Source of the DNA: Cellulomonas telluris
Lineage (GTDB): Bacteria; Actinomycetota; Actinomycetes; Actinomycetales; Cellulomonadaceae
Reading direction: 5' to 3'
Assembly: GCF_004886325.1 (NCBI RefSeq)
Contig: NZ_QXFN01000002.1
Coordinates: forward strand, 62,001 to 126,000
Length of the DNA: 64,000 nucleotides
Below, one piece after another: positions 27,465 through 36,129 of the stretch. The first letter of the stretch is position 1. Every line of letters begins with the position of its first letter. The notes below the pieces were generated by a model, which had not been told where the DNA came from, did no database searches, and worked only from the letters and a program-made list of their open reading frames with translations. The position numbers were made by a program, and so were the translations under genes.

Positions 27465-28597
27465 GCGTCTGGGACGACCTGGTCGGGCAGGAGCCCGCGG
27501 TCGCAGTGCTGCGCCACGCCGTCGAGGACCCGTCGGCGATGACCCACGCGTGGCTGCTCACCGGCCCGCCGGGGTCGGGGCGGTCCAACGCGGCGCGCGC
27601 GTTCGCGGCCGCGCTGCAGTGCGAGGCCGGCGGGTGCGGCACGTGCCACGCGTGCACGACGGTGATGGGGGGCACGCACCCCGACGTGACGCTCGTCGCC
27701 ACCGAGGGCGTCTTCATCCGCGTCGACACCACCCGGCCCCTCGTGGAGCTCGCGCAGCGGGCGCCGTCGCAGGGCCGCTGGCGCGTGATCGTCGTCGAGG
27801 ACGCGGACCGGTTCAACGAGCAGAGCGCGAACGTGCTGCTCAAGGCGGTCGAGGAGCCGCCGGAGCGGACGGTGTGGCTGCTGTGCGCACCCGGTCCGGA
27901 GGACGTGCTCGTCACGATCCGCAGCCGCAGCCGGTCCGTCGCGCTGCGCGTGCCCCCGGTCGAGGCGGTCGCGGAGCTGCTCGTCCGGCGGGACGGCGTC
28001 GACCACCGCACCGCGGTCGTGGCCGCGCGCGCCGCCCAGAGCCACGTCGGGATCGCGCGACGCCTGGCCCGCGACCCGCAGGCGCGCGAGCGGCGAGCCG
28101 CCGTGCTCGGCATCGCGACCCGCGTGCGCGGCGTCGGGGACGCGGTGCTGGCCGCCGGCGAGCTCGTCGAGACGGCGCAGGCCGACGCCAAGGCCGCGAC
28201 CGAGGAGCGGGACGCCGCCGAGAAGAACGCGCTGCTGCGCTCGCTCGGCGCCGAGGGGGCGACGACCGTCCCGCCCGCGCTGCGCGGACAGCTCAAGGCG
28301 CTCGAGGAGGAGCAGAAGCGGCGGGCGACGCGCGCGCAGCGTGACGTGCTCGACCGCGCCATGGTGGACCTGCTGTCGCTGTACCGCGACGTGCTCGTGG
28401 TGCAGCTCGGCGCGGGGGTCGACCTCGTCAACGTCGAGCAGGAGGACGCCGTCCGCACGCTCGCGGCCGGCTCGACGCCCGAGCAGACGCTGCGGCGCAT
28501 GGACGCCGTCGGGCAGGCGCGCACGCGCCTGGCGGGCAACGTCGCGCCGCTGCTGGCGGTCGAGGCGATGGCGATCGCGCTGCGCCCGCAGGGCTGA
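27461..28597 (+). CDS. holB: DNA polymerase III subunit delta'
   Basis: 378 aa clamp-loader subunit. AAA+ fold with GPPGSGRSN (Arg replaces the Walker A Lys), a Cys-rich zinc module CEAGGCGTCHAC, VIVVEDADRFNEQSANVLLK and the SRC-like sensor region RSRSRSVALR. Delta' is the stator of the clamp loader and need not bind ATP, so the Arg change is not alarming. A helical C-terminal half (about 230-370) is the collar domain. Translationally coupled to tmk by 4-bp overlap. Confidence 0.93.
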   Translation: MSVWDDLVGQEPAVAVLRHAVEDPSAMTHAWLLTGPPGSGRSNAARAFAAALQCEAGGCGTCHACTTVMGGTHPDVTLVATEGVFIRVDTTRPLVELAQRAPSQGRWRVIVVEDADRFNEQSANVLLKAVEEPPERTVWLLCAPGPEDVLVTIRSRSRSVALRVPPVEAVAELLVRRDGVDHRTAVVAARAAQSHVGIARRLARDPQARERRAAVLGIATRVRGVGDAVLAAGELVETAQADAKAATEERDAAEKNALLRSLGAEGATTVPPALRGQLKALEEEQKRRATRAQRDVLDRAMVDLLSLYRDVLVVQLGAGVDLVNVEQEDAVRTLAAGSTPEQTLRRMDAVGQARTRLAGNVAPLLAVEAMAIALRPQG

Positions 28598-28709
28598 CCG
28601 CCGCCCCACGGACGGGCGGCGGACGTCCCGTGACGACCGCGCGGGGGGCTCGTGCGGACGGGCGACCGCACGGGCGAGGGCGTCCGTGGTGCGGGATACC
28701 GTAGGCGCC

Positions 28710-30233
28710 ATGCCGACGCCCTCCTCGCTGCGCCGGTCCGCCCTCGTCGTCCTGGTCGCCCTCGTGCTGGCCGCGTGCACGCCGGCGCCGCGGCACCAGG
28801 CCACCGCCCCCACGTCCGGCGCCGCCTCGGCGAGCGAGGGCGTCGACCCCGCGCTCGCCCCGTTCTACGAGCAGCAGCTCGAGTGGAAGGTGTGCGGGTC
28901 GCAGCAGTGCGCGGAGGCGACGGCGCCGCTGGACTGGTCGCAGCCGGAGGGCGAGACGATCACGCTGGCGCTGCGCCGCGTCCCGGCCACGGGTGACCAC
29001 GTCGGGTCGCTGCTGCTCAACCCGGGCGGGCCGGGCCACTCGGCGATCGACTTCCTGCCGAGCTTCCAGCAGCTCGTGAGCGCGCAGGTGCGGGCCGCGT
29101 ACGACCTGGTGGCGTTCGACCCGCGCGGCGTGGGCGCGTCGTCCCCCGTCACGTGCGTCGAGCCGGCCGAGCTCGACGCCCTCACCGCGTGGGTGCCCGA
29201 CTTCGGCACGGACGAGGGCATCGCGGAGGCGGTGCGGCGCAACGCCGAGTTCGGGCGGGCGTGCCTGGAGCGGACGGGGCCGCTGCTCGGTCACGTCGAC
29301 ACCGTGAGCGCGGCCCGCGACATGGACGTCCTGCGCGCGGTGCTGGGCGACGACGCCCTGACGTACCTCGGCTACTCCTACGGCACCGACCTCGGCGCGA
29401 CGTACGCGGCGCTGTTCCCGCAGCGGGTGGGCCGGCTCGTGCTCGACGGCGCGCTCGACCCGACCCTCGACTCCGGGGAGGTCGCCGCCGGGCAGGCGGC
29501 CGGTTTCGAGAGCGCGCTGCGGGCGTACGTCGCGGACTGCCAGGCGGCCTCCGGGTGCCCGTTGCGCGGCGACGTCGACGACGGCCTGGCGCAGATCTCC
29601 GAGCTGTTCGACAAGATCCGCGCCAACCCGATGCGCACGCAGACGGACCGCGAGCTGACCGTCTCGCTCGCCTTCAGCGGCGTGGCGACGCCGCTGTACG
29701 CGCAGCAGTCGTGGCCGGTGCTGACGCAGGCGCTGACGTCGGCGTTCGCGGGCGACGGCACGGCGCTGCTGCAGCTGGCCGACCAGTACTACAACCGTCA
29801 GCCCGACGGCACGTACGCCACCAACCAGAACGAGGCGTTCACCGCGATCCTCTGCCTCGACGACCGCGCACCCGCCGAGCCCGAGGCGATGCGCGCGGAG
29901 GCGGAGCAGATCGCCGCGGTGGCGCCGACGGTGGGCGAGTTCTTCTCCTACGGCGGGGCGGCCTGCGCCGACTGGCCGGTCCCCGAGGTCGGCGCGCTCG
30001 ACTCGTACGCCGCCGAGGGTGCCGCCCCGATCCTCGTCGTGGGGACGACGAACGACCCGGCGACGCCGTACGCGTGGTCGCAGGCGCTGGCGGACCTGCT
30101 GTCGTCCGGCGTGCTGCTCACCTACGAGGGCGAGGGGCACACCGCGTACGGCCGGGCGGGGTCGTGCGTGCAGGAGACGGTCGACGCGTACCTGCTCACG
30201 GGTGCGGTCCCCGAGGAGGGCGCGCGCTGCTGA
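28710..30233 (+). CDS. Secreted alpha/beta-hydrolase lipoprotein, tripeptidyl-aminopeptidase type
   Basis: 507 aa. Lipoprotein signal with lipobox VLAAC (Cys23). Alpha/beta-hydrolase fold: LLLNPGGPG oxyanion region, nucleophile Ser223 in LGYSYGT, Asp in GTTNDPATPY and His in GEGHTAYG; this is the S33/TAP-family layout of Streptomyces tripeptidyl aminopeptidases and mycobacterial Hip1/CaeA. A C-terminal TAP-like domain is present. It would cleave peptides outside the cell. ATG 28710 is 7 nt after TACCGT. Confidence 0.9.
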   Translation: MPTPSSLRRSALVVLVALVLAACTPAPRHQATAPTSGAASASEGVDPALAPFYEQQLEWKVCGSQQCAEATAPLDWSQPEGETITLALRRVPATGDHVGSLLLNPGGPGHSAIDFLPSFQQLVSAQVRAAYDLVAFDPRGVGASSPVTCVEPAELDALTAWVPDFGTDEGIAEAVRRNAEFGRACLERTGPLLGHVDTVSAARDMDVLRAVLGDDALTYLGYSYGTDLGATYAALFPQRVGRLVLDGALDPTLDSGEVAAGQAAGFESALRAYVADCQAASGCPLRGDVDDGLAQISELFDKIRANPMRTQTDRELTVSLAFSGVATPLYAQQSWPVLTQALTSAFAGDGTALLQLADQYYNRQPDGTYATNQNEAFTAILCLDDRAPAEPEAMRAEAEQIAAVAPTVGEFFSYGGAACADWPVPEVGALDSYAAEGAAPILVVGTTNDPATPYAWSQALADLLSSGVLLTYEGEGHTAYGRAGSCVQETVDAYLLTGAVPEEGARC

Positions 30234-30279
30234 GCCGGGCCCGGGCCGGCGACCGTGGTCCGCGCCACCCCGCACGGAG

Positions 30280-30309
30280 TTGGGAGTCGGGCGGGGGGCC
30301 GGGTACAGT
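30280..30309 (+). promoter_or_regulatory. Promoter of tRNA-Thr
   Basis: TTGGGA (30280-30285), an 18-bp spacer and TACAGT (30304-30309), 51 nt before the tRNA. Confidence 0.55.
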
Positions 30310-30359
30310 GGGCGCGCTCGCCGTTGCGGTGCGGCCCTCGGGCCCGTCGTCACGTCGGC

Positions 30360-30432
30360 GCCGCCTTAGCTCAGTCGGCAGAGCGTCTCACTCGTAATGA
30401 GAAGGTCTGGGGTTCGATTCCCCAAGGCGGCT
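30360..30432 (+). tRNA. tRNA-Thr(CGT)
   Basis: 73 nt fold into a full cloverleaf: 7-bp acceptor stem GCCGCCT/AGGCGGC, D arm, anticodon stem TCTCA/TGAGA with loop CTCGTAA and anticodon CGT at 30393-30395, T arm TGGGG/CCCCA with TTCGATT. CCA is not encoded. Reads ACG threonine codons. Confidence 0.97.
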
Positions 30433-30438
30433 CGCGCA

Positions 30439-30475
30439 CGAAGGCCCCGCACCGGATCACCGGGCGGGGCCTTCG
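30439..30475 (+). terminator. tRNA-Thr terminator hairpin
   Basis: Perfect 12-bp stem (30439-30450/30464-30475) with 13-nt loop, just after the tRNA; also lies 35 nt past the end of the convergent helR. Confidence 0.7.
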
Positions 30476-30509
30476 CCGTCCCGTGGACGACGCGCGCCCG
30501 CCGGCGCCG

Positions 30510-32660
30510 TCAGCCGCCGGTCAGCACCACCAGCTGCCGGGTCGCGCGGGTCATGGCGACGTACCGGTCGACCGCGCCCTGCACCCCGCCGCCCCACGAC
30601 GCCGGGTCGACGAGGACCACCAGGTCGAACTCGAGCCCCTTGACGAGCTCCGGCGGCAGCGAGCGCACCCGCCCGTCCGGCCCCGCGTACCCCGGCGCGC
30701 CGACGACGCACGCCGTCCCCTCGGCGTGCTCGGCGAGCCAGCCGGCGACGACGGCGTCGAGCTCCGCGACCGGCCCGTGGACGACCGGCGGGCCGCTGCG
30801 CACCGACGTCGGCACCGTGACGTCGGGCAGCACCGCGCGCACCTCCCGCTCGGCCTCGGCCATCACCGGTGCGGGCGTGCGGTAGCCGACGGTGAGCGTC
30901 GCGACGCGGACGCGGTCCAGGCCGACGCGCGCGAGCCGCTCCTGCCAGGTGCCGGTGAACCCGTGCCGCGCCTGCGCGCGGTCGCCGACGACGGTGAGGC
31001 TGCGCGACGGGCAGCGGGCCAGCAGCATCAGCCACTCGGCGTCGGTGAGCTCCTGCGCCTCGTCCACGACGACGTGCGCGAAGGGCCCGGCGAGCGGGTC
31101 GGGGTCCGCGGCGCTCCCGCGCGCCCCCGTGAGCAGCGCCGACTCGAGGTCCGCGCCGCGCAGCATCGACATGACCTGCATCTCGGTGCCGTCGCTCGCG
31201 ACGAGGTCCGCGACGACGTCCGCGCGGCGTGCGCGTTCCGCCTCGACGGCCGCCGCCTCCCGGCGCGCACGCCGGGACGCCTCCGGGTCGCCGAGGCGGT
31301 GACGGGCCGCGTCGAGCAGCGGCAGGTCCGACACCGTCCAGGCGCGCGGGTCGGGGCGCTGCAGCAGCCGCACCTGCTCGGGCGTCAGCCACGGGGCGCA
31401 CAGGCGCAGGTACGCGGGGACCGACCAGAGGTCGGCGACGAGGTCGGTGGCGTCGAGGAGGGGCCACGAGGACCCGAGCGTGCGCAGCAGGTCCCGGTCC
31501 CGGCCCAGCGCGCGCCGCAGCGGGGCGGCGGGCACGTCGTCGCCGTCGGCGTACCGGTCGACGAGGGCGTCCAGCAGGGCGTCGAGGACCTGGTCGCGCG
31601 CCTCGTTGTGCGGCGTCCCGGGCTCGACGGCGTCGAACGCCTCCGCCCAGTCGGCCGCTCCGACGGGGACGTCGGCCCACGGCGTCCCGACGAGGAGCCG
31701 CGTCGTCGGGGGACGCTCGGAGAACCGGACGGCCGGCTCGACCGCCCGCACCATCTCCGCCGACGCCTTGAGCGCCGCGACCTGCGGGTCCGGCTCCTCG
31801 ACCGCCGTCGTGCCCTCCGGCACGAGGTCCCGCAGGGTGCAGGTGCGGACGCCCTCCTCACCGAGGCTCGGCAGCACGTCGGCGACGTACGCGAGGTACG
31901 GCTCGTGCGGCCCGACGACGAGCACGCCGCCGCGGCGGTGCCCCAGGCGGGGGTCGGAGTGCAGCAGGTAGGCGGTGCGGTGCAGCGCCACGACGGTCTT
32001 GCCGGTGCCCGGTCCGCCGTCCACCACGAGCGCGCCGTCGGACCCGGCCCGGACGATCGCGTCCTGGTCGGCCTGCAGCGTCCCGAGGACGTCGCGCATG
32101 CGCGGGGAGCGGGCGGCGGCGAGCTCGGCGAGGAACGCGGACTGGTCGTCCAGCGCGGCGTGCCCCTCGAGCCCCTCGGGCGTGAACACCTCGTCCCAGT
32201 AGTCGCGCACGCGCCCGCCCGCCCACCGGTAGCGGCGCCGGCTGACCAGCCCCATGGGTTCGGCGTGCGTCGCCCCGAAGAACGGCTCGGCGGCGGCGGA
32301 CCGCCAGTCCACGAGCAGCCGCCGGCCCTCGCGGTCCGTCAGCCCGAGCCGACCCACGTACACCGGCGCGGACCCGTCCGCGGGGACCATGCGGCCGAGG
32401 CAGAGGTCCGCCCCGAAGCGGCGCAGCGTGCGCAGCCGGGCGCCCAGCCGGCGCACCTCCTGGTCGCGCTCGACCGCCTGCCCACCGGGGCCGGCGGGGG
32501 CGCGGCGCGCGGCGGCGAGGCGGTCGGACAGGTCCGCGACCGACTGCGCGACCGCGTCGGCCACGGCGGCGAGGTGCTCCTCGTCCTGCGCGACGAGGGC
32601 CGGGCCGGCCTTGGGGGCCAGCCGGTCGGGAAGAGCGAAGACGCTGGTCAGGGGGTGCAT
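30510..32660 (-). CDS. helR: RNA polymerase recycling motor ATPase HelR
   Basis: 716 aa UvrD/HelD-type SF1 ATPase. The N-terminal part (LPDRLAPKAGPALVAQDEEH, then RFGADLCLGRM, GRLGLTDREGRRLLVDWRSAA and EPFFGATHAEPMGL) is the HelR signature rather than a DNA helicase. Walker A GGPGTGKTV, Walker B FAHVVVDEAQEL, QARHGF and the final VAMTRATRQLVVL. Such proteins bind RNA polymerase, open the clamp and, in Streptomyces, eject rifamycin-bound enzyme. ATG 32660 with GGAG upstream. An inverted repeat like the rifamycin-associated element lies 47 bp upstream. Confidence 0.92.
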   Translation of the reverse strand: MHPLTSVFALPDRLAPKAGPALVAQDEEHLAAVADAVAQSVADLSDRLAAARRAPAGPGGQAVERDQEVRRLGARLRTLRRFGADLCLGRMVPADGSAPVYVGRLGLTDREGRRLLVDWRSAAAEPFFGATHAEPMGLVSRRRYRWAGGRVRDYWDEVFTPEGLEGHAALDDQSAFLAELAAARSPRMRDVLGTLQADQDAIVRAGSDGALVVDGGPGTGKTVVALHRTAYLLHSDPRLGHRRGGVLVVGPHEPYLAYVADVLPSLGEEGVRTCTLRDLVPEGTTAVEEPDPQVAALKASAEMVRAVEPAVRFSERPPTTRLLVGTPWADVPVGAADWAEAFDAVEPGTPHNEARDQVLDALLDALVDRYADGDDVPAAPLRRALGRDRDLLRTLGSSWPLLDATDLVADLWSVPAYLRLCAPWLTPEQVRLLQRPDPRAWTVSDLPLLDAARHRLGDPEASRRARREAAAVEAERARRADVVADLVASDGTEMQVMSMLRGADLESALLTGARGSAADPDPLAGPFAHVVVDEAQELTDAEWLMLLARCPSRSLTVVGDRAQARHGFTGTWQERLARVGLDRVRVATLTVGYRTPAPVMAEAEREVRAVLPDVTVPTSVRSGPPVVHGPVAELDAVVAGWLAEHAEGTACVVGAPGYAGPDGRVRSLPPELVKGLEFDLVVLVDPASWGGGVQGAVDRYVAMTRATRQLVVLTGG

Positions 32661-32706
32661 GGCGGCGCTCCGATCGGGTCGAGGCCGGCCATCCTCGACC
32701 ACGGCG

Positions 32707-32727
32707 GGGGCCTTGCCGCAAGACCCC
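32707..32727 (-). promoter_or_regulatory. Rifamycin-associated element (RAE)-like inverted repeat
   Basis: GGGG..CTTGC-C-GCAAG..CCCC inverted repeat, 47 nt before the helR start. Its centre CTTGCGGCAAG (reverse strand) agrees with the RAE consensus described upstream of rifamycin-inducible genes, including helR, in actinomycetes. A GTATAG-like -10 box (reverse strand of 32733-32741) precedes it, putting the element at or just after the transcription start. Confidence 0.75.
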
Positions 32728-32810
32728 CGCTGCGCTATACGTTGAGAGTGGCGAGGAGACGTGGTCTCCTCGCCGTCGTCGTCCCCGGGGCCGTGCGCCC
32801 GCGAGCGGCG

Positions 32811-33146
32811 TCACCCCCCGACGTACGCCAGCGACTCCGCGACGAACCCGCGCCAGACCTCCGGGTCGTCCGACGCGATCCGCACCCACTCGCGCATGGG
32901 CGGCCGGGCCTCGGGGAAGGACAGCCCCGCACCGGACGCGACGAGCGCCGCCACCCGCTCCCGCGGGAGCTTCACCACGAGGTGGTCGGACGGCGTCATG
33001 GCCACGATCCGGCCGTGCACGCGCAGCGTCGCCGTGCCGAAGTGCCGCCGCCCGGCCTCGGGCAGGACGACGCCCGGCACGTCGGCGAACGCGGCCGCCA
33101 CCGCGTGCAGGCGCGCCTCGGCGGCGGAGCGCTCGCGCTCGGGCAC
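32811..33146 (-). CDS. TfoX/YjbR-like small protein
   Basis: 111 aa from GTG 33146. The pattern GRRHFGTATLRVHGRIVAMT followed by DHLVVKLPRERVAALVASG, and PMREWVRIASDD near the end, is that of TfoX N-terminal/MmcQ-YjbR-like single-domain proteins. Cellular function is unknown. The ribosome site is weak, and the start is 17 nt after the stop of the 63-aa gene, so the two are probably cotranscribed. Confidence 0.65.
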   Translation of the reverse strand: MPERERSAAEARLHAVAAAFADVPGVVLPEAGRRHFGTATLRVHGRIVAMTPSDHLVVKLPRERVAALVASGAGLSFPEARPPMREWVRIASDDPEVWRGFVAESLAYVGG

Positions 33147-33163
33147 CGCGGGCCCCGCCGGCG

Positions 33164-33355
33164 TCAGGAGGGGTTGGCGCCGCCCGGCAGGGGCAGGTCG
33201 TCCGGGTCCGGCGCGTCCGGGACGGCGGGCGGCGGGTCGTCGCTCGGCAGCGGCTGCTCCTCGCGCGGGTCGTCCGGCTGGGCGTCGTCGCCGGGCACGT
33301 CGGTGAACTGCGGCTCGTCGGGCACGGCACCCGGGTCGGGGATGGGGCTGCTCAT
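33164..33355 (-). CDS. Small acidic proline-rich protein
   Basis: 63 aa, almost all Pro, Asp, Glu and Gly (DDAQPDDPREEQPLPSDDPP), no Cys or hydrophobic core, so disordered. GGAGG lies 6 nt before the ATG at 33355. No homologue recognised. Confidence 0.55.
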   Translation of the reverse strand: MSSPIPDPGAVPDEPQFTDVPGDDAQPDDPREEQPLPSDDPPPAVPDAPDPDDLPLPGGANPS

Positions 33356-33468
33356 GGTGCACCTCCACGTCGCGACGGCCGCTCGGGACGGGCGGCGGAC
33401 GAGGACACGCTAGGGCGCGGCGCGCGCCGGCGCGCGCGGGACCTCGGGCGGGCGGGGGACCGGTGGCG

Positions 33469-34686
33469 TCAGAGCACCGGTGCGGACTGCCCCACGACCT
33501 CCGGCCCGCCGACCTCGCGCCCGCCGTCCGCGTCGTGGGCGAACGCGTGCGCGACGCGCATGCCGGGCACACCGGCGGCGGAGGCGTCCACGACGACCCG
33601 CGGGTAGGGCCGAACGTCGTCCGCGGGCGACGTCCACCCGACCGCGGCGGCGGCCAGGCGGCAGCGGCGTGCGTGCTCCCGCGCGTCGGCCACGCCCTCG
33701 CTGCCGTGGGCGAAGGACGTCACACGGAACCCGTCGTCGTCCTGCACCAGGACGAACGGCGCCACGCCGCGCGGGTCCGCGAGCGCCTGCTCGAGCGCGT
33801 GCTCCAGCGCCCGCAGGGCGAGGTCCTGCACGCGCGGGCTCGGCCGGTGCGGCAGGTCCTCCGGCGTGAGCGTCGAGGCCGGCGGCACCGTCGGGGTGGA
33901 CGCCGTGACGACGTCCGCCTCGGGCGGGACCGCGTCCGGCCGGTCGGCTGCGGGAGGGGACGCCTCCGACCGGTCGGACGTGGTGAGAGGCGCGTCGGTC
34001 GGGGGGACGAGGTCCTCCCAGGGCGCCGACGCGGGCGCGGCGGGGGCGGGCGACCCCGCGTCGGCCGCGGTGCGGCGTCCCCGGCTGGGCAGCGCGGCAC
34101 CGTGCGCGGTCGGCAGCTGCACGGGCTCCCACCCGGACGGGGTGGCCGCGCGGGCTGCGTGGCGTCCCGGGTGCGGCGTGGCGTCGGGGGCCTGCGACGG
34201 GCCGGCGGGCGCGGGCAACGCGGGGGCGGGCGTCGTCAGGTGGGCGGTCGCGCGCCGCACGTAGTCGACCGTCCACACGGGCGTGCGCAGCCGGCACCGG
34301 GCGTGCGCGTCCAGCACCGTCAGCACCGGCATGTGCACGCGTCCGCCGGCGACGACGCCGGGCGTCGCGCCGTCGGGGCCGGGGCACATCATCCAGACCG
34401 CGCCCGGCACGGCGTGCACCAGCAGGTCGCCGACCGCGATCCCGATCGCCGCCGTGACGCCCGCGGGTGCGGGCGCGTCGGCGGGGTGGGTGCCGAGGAG
34501 GCGGGCCCAGCGGGCGTCCAGCGCGCCGGCGTCGTGCACGTCGACGCCGTCGTCCTGCAGCCACAGCCGCAGGCGGTCGAGGTGGGCGGCCTCGGCAGGC
34601 AGGAGCGGGCGGGCGAGGACGGGGCCGGCACCCGGAGGGGCAGCCGGTGCGGTCCCCGCCGGGAGGGTCGGCGAGGCGGTCTGCAT
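33469..34686 (-). CDS. DUF3806-like domain protein, 405 aa
   Basis: An N-terminal domain (about 25-140: LRLWLQDDGVDV, GVTAAIGIAVGDLLVHAV, then VWMMCPGPDGATPGVV) resembles DUF3806, as does the protein at 47700-48485. A Pro/Ala/Thr-rich linker of about 150 residues separates it from a C-terminal domain (VQDLALRALEHALEQALADP, then FRVTSFAHGSEGVADARE) that I do not recognise. No signal peptide. ATG 34686 is 6 nt after GATGCT on the reverse strand. Confidence 0.6.
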   Translation of the reverse strand: MQTASPTLPAGTAPAAPPGAGPVLARPLLPAEAAHLDRLRLWLQDDGVDVHDAGALDARWARLLGTHPADAPAPAGVTAAIGIAVGDLLVHAVPGAVWMMCPGPDGATPGVVAGGRVHMPVLTVLDAHARCRLRTPVWTVDYVRRATAHLTTPAPALPAPAGPSQAPDATPHPGRHAARAATPSGWEPVQLPTAHGAALPSRGRRTAADAGSPAPAAPASAPWEDLVPPTDAPLTTSDRSEASPPAADRPDAVPPEADVVTASTPTVPPASTLTPEDLPHRPSPRVQDLALRALEHALEQALADPRGVAPFVLVQDDDGFRVTSFAHGSEGVADAREHARRCRLAAAAVGWTSPADDVRPYPRVVVDASAAGVPGMRVAHAFAHDADGGREVGGPEVVGQSAPVL

Positions 34687-34831
34687 GCCCGGAGCATCGG
34701 CGCGTGCACGCCGCCTCTTGAGCCACGGATGTGTGACGGAGGTGTGACAGGACGGCGGGGGTGGCGGTTACCGTGGTGGGCGCCGACCGCGCTCGGCCCC
34801 GCCCCTCGCCCGTCCGCTCCCGGAGGTCGAC

Positions 34832-35854
34832 ATCCGCCGCGTCGCCGTCGCCGTCGTGACCGCCGCCTCGCTCGCCCTGGGCACCGCGGCGGGTGGCTGG
34901 GCGTGGACCGCCGACCGGCGCGCGGACGCCCGGGCGGAGCGCGCGGCCGCCGAGGAGCGGGTCGCCGCGGTGGTGGACGCCGCCGATACGGACCGGGCGG
35001 CCGCGGCCGCCGCGCAGGCCGCGCTCACCGCCGTCGGCACGTCGGCCGTCCTCACCGGCCCCCGTGCGGCGCTCGACGGCGCGCTGGCGCAGGCGCGGGC
35101 GACGCTCGCGGAGTCGGCCGAGCGCGTCGCCGACGACGCCGTGCGCCAGGCGCTCGCGGCGACGCTCGAGGCGGCGGAGGCCGAGGCACCGGCCGCGTCC
35201 GCGGTGCGCCTGCGGGCGCTGGCCGCCGACGTCGCCGCCGCGGAGCACGGCGTGCGCGAGGCCGTCGCCGCGCGGGACGCCGCCGAGGCCGAGGCCGGCC
35301 GGGCAGCCGCCGCAGCGGCAGCGGCAACCGCGCCCCGCCGGCCCTCGACGTCCGCTCCGGCACCGTCCGCGGACCGCTCGTGCGCCACGACGTACTCGGG
35401 CCCGGCGTTCTACACCTCCCCGCCGACCGAGGGCGGCGACGGGAGCAACGGGCGGCTGCCCGCCTCGGCGCTGACCGCCGTGTCGTGGGCGCGGGACTCC
35501 CGCGGCACCCCGTTCTACCTGCGGCACGACGCGGCCGCGGCCCTGGAGCGGCTCAACGCGGCGTTCCGTGCGGCGCTCGGGCACGACCTCGCGCTCGACC
35601 TGACCTACCGGGACTACGACACGCAGGTCGCGATGCGCGCGGCGCTGGGCTCGGTGGCCGCGACGCCGGGCACCTCGTCGCACGGCACCGGCCTCGCCGT
35701 CGACGTCCCCGAGCTGCCGTGCGAGTACGGCTGGGACAGCGCCGCCCGGGCGTGGCTCGTCGAGCACGGCCCGTCGTACGGGTGGGTCTCCCCGGCGTGG
35801 GCGCGGCAGGACGGGTCGAACCCCGAGTACTGGCACTACGAGTACCGCGGCTGA
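34832..35854 (+). CDS. D-alanyl-D-alanine carboxypeptidase, VanY/M15B family
   Basis: About 341 aa, secreted. The C-terminal 140 residues carry the M15B zinc motifs YRDYDTQ, SSHGTGLAVD (S-x-H-x-x-G-x-A-x-D) and YWHYEY. They are preceded by an Ala-rich coiled-coil region. It trims peptidoglycan stem peptides. Start is problematic: GTG 34856 lacks a ribosome site and gives a signal peptide without basic residues, while in-frame ATC at 34832 lies 5 nt after GGAGG and adds IRRVAVAV, completing a normal signal sequence. I prefer ATC; GTG 34856 is the conventional alternative. Confidence 0.8.
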   Translation: MRRVAVAVVTAASLALGTAAGGWAWTADRRADARAERAAAEERVAAVVDAADTDRAAAAAAQAALTAVGTSAVLTGPRAALDGALAQARATLAESAERVADDAVRQALAATLEAAEAEAPAASAVRLRALAADVAAAEHGVREAVAARDAAEAEAGRAAAAAAAATAPRRPSTSAPAPSADRSCATTYSGPAFYTSPPTEGGDGSNGRLPASALTAVSWARDSRGTPFYLRHDAAAALERLNAAFRAALGHDLALDLTYRDYDTQVAMRAALGSVAATPGTSSHGTGLAVDVPELPCEYGWDSAARAWLVEHGPSYGWVSPAWARQDGSNPEYWHYEYRG

Positions 35855-35910
35855 GCCGTCCAGCGCGGTGGTGCAGGTGGCGATCAGGCGCTCACGGCGG
35901 TGAAGCCCTC

Positions 35911-36129
35911 TCAGCAGGAGGAGAGCTCGTCCTGGAAGTACCGAGAGTGAGTCCGCTTGATCGTCGCCAGCGAATCGCTCACGAGCGAGACCACCTCAAC
36001 ATCCGGATCCGCACTGCCTTCAATACGGAGTCGGCGCTCGAAAGCCTCGCGATATCCACCAGGACCCGCGTACTCCTCCACCTTCCGCTCGCCGGTGCGG
36101 CGGTTGTACGCGATCACGAAGGCGGTCAT
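35911..36129 (-). CDS. 72-aa protein coupled to the RelA/SpoT-domain gene
   Basis: 72 aa beginning MTAFVIAYNRRTGERKVEEY and ending in a soluble charged helix (SDSLATIKRTHSRYF). No family recognised. Its ATG overlaps the stop of the upstream synthetase gene (ATGA at 36126-36129), so the two are coupled and their products probably made in fixed ratio. In the same lower-GC stretch. A partner or antitoxin role for the synthetase is a hypothesis from context only. Confidence 0.65.
   Translation of the reverse strand: MTAFVIAYNRRTGERKVEEYAGPGGYREAFERRLRIEGSADPDVEVVSLVSDSLATIKRTHSRYFQDELSSC

Noticed and set aside
27461..28597. Defective P-loop in HolB
   Set aside because: Arg for Lys in the Walker A motif is unremarkable because delta' does not need to hydrolyse ATP.
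35855..35910. Attachment site or island border near the RelA-domain gene
   Set aside because: No direct repeats, tRNA or integrase are visible at either border of the lower-GC stretch, so an integrated element cannot be claimed.
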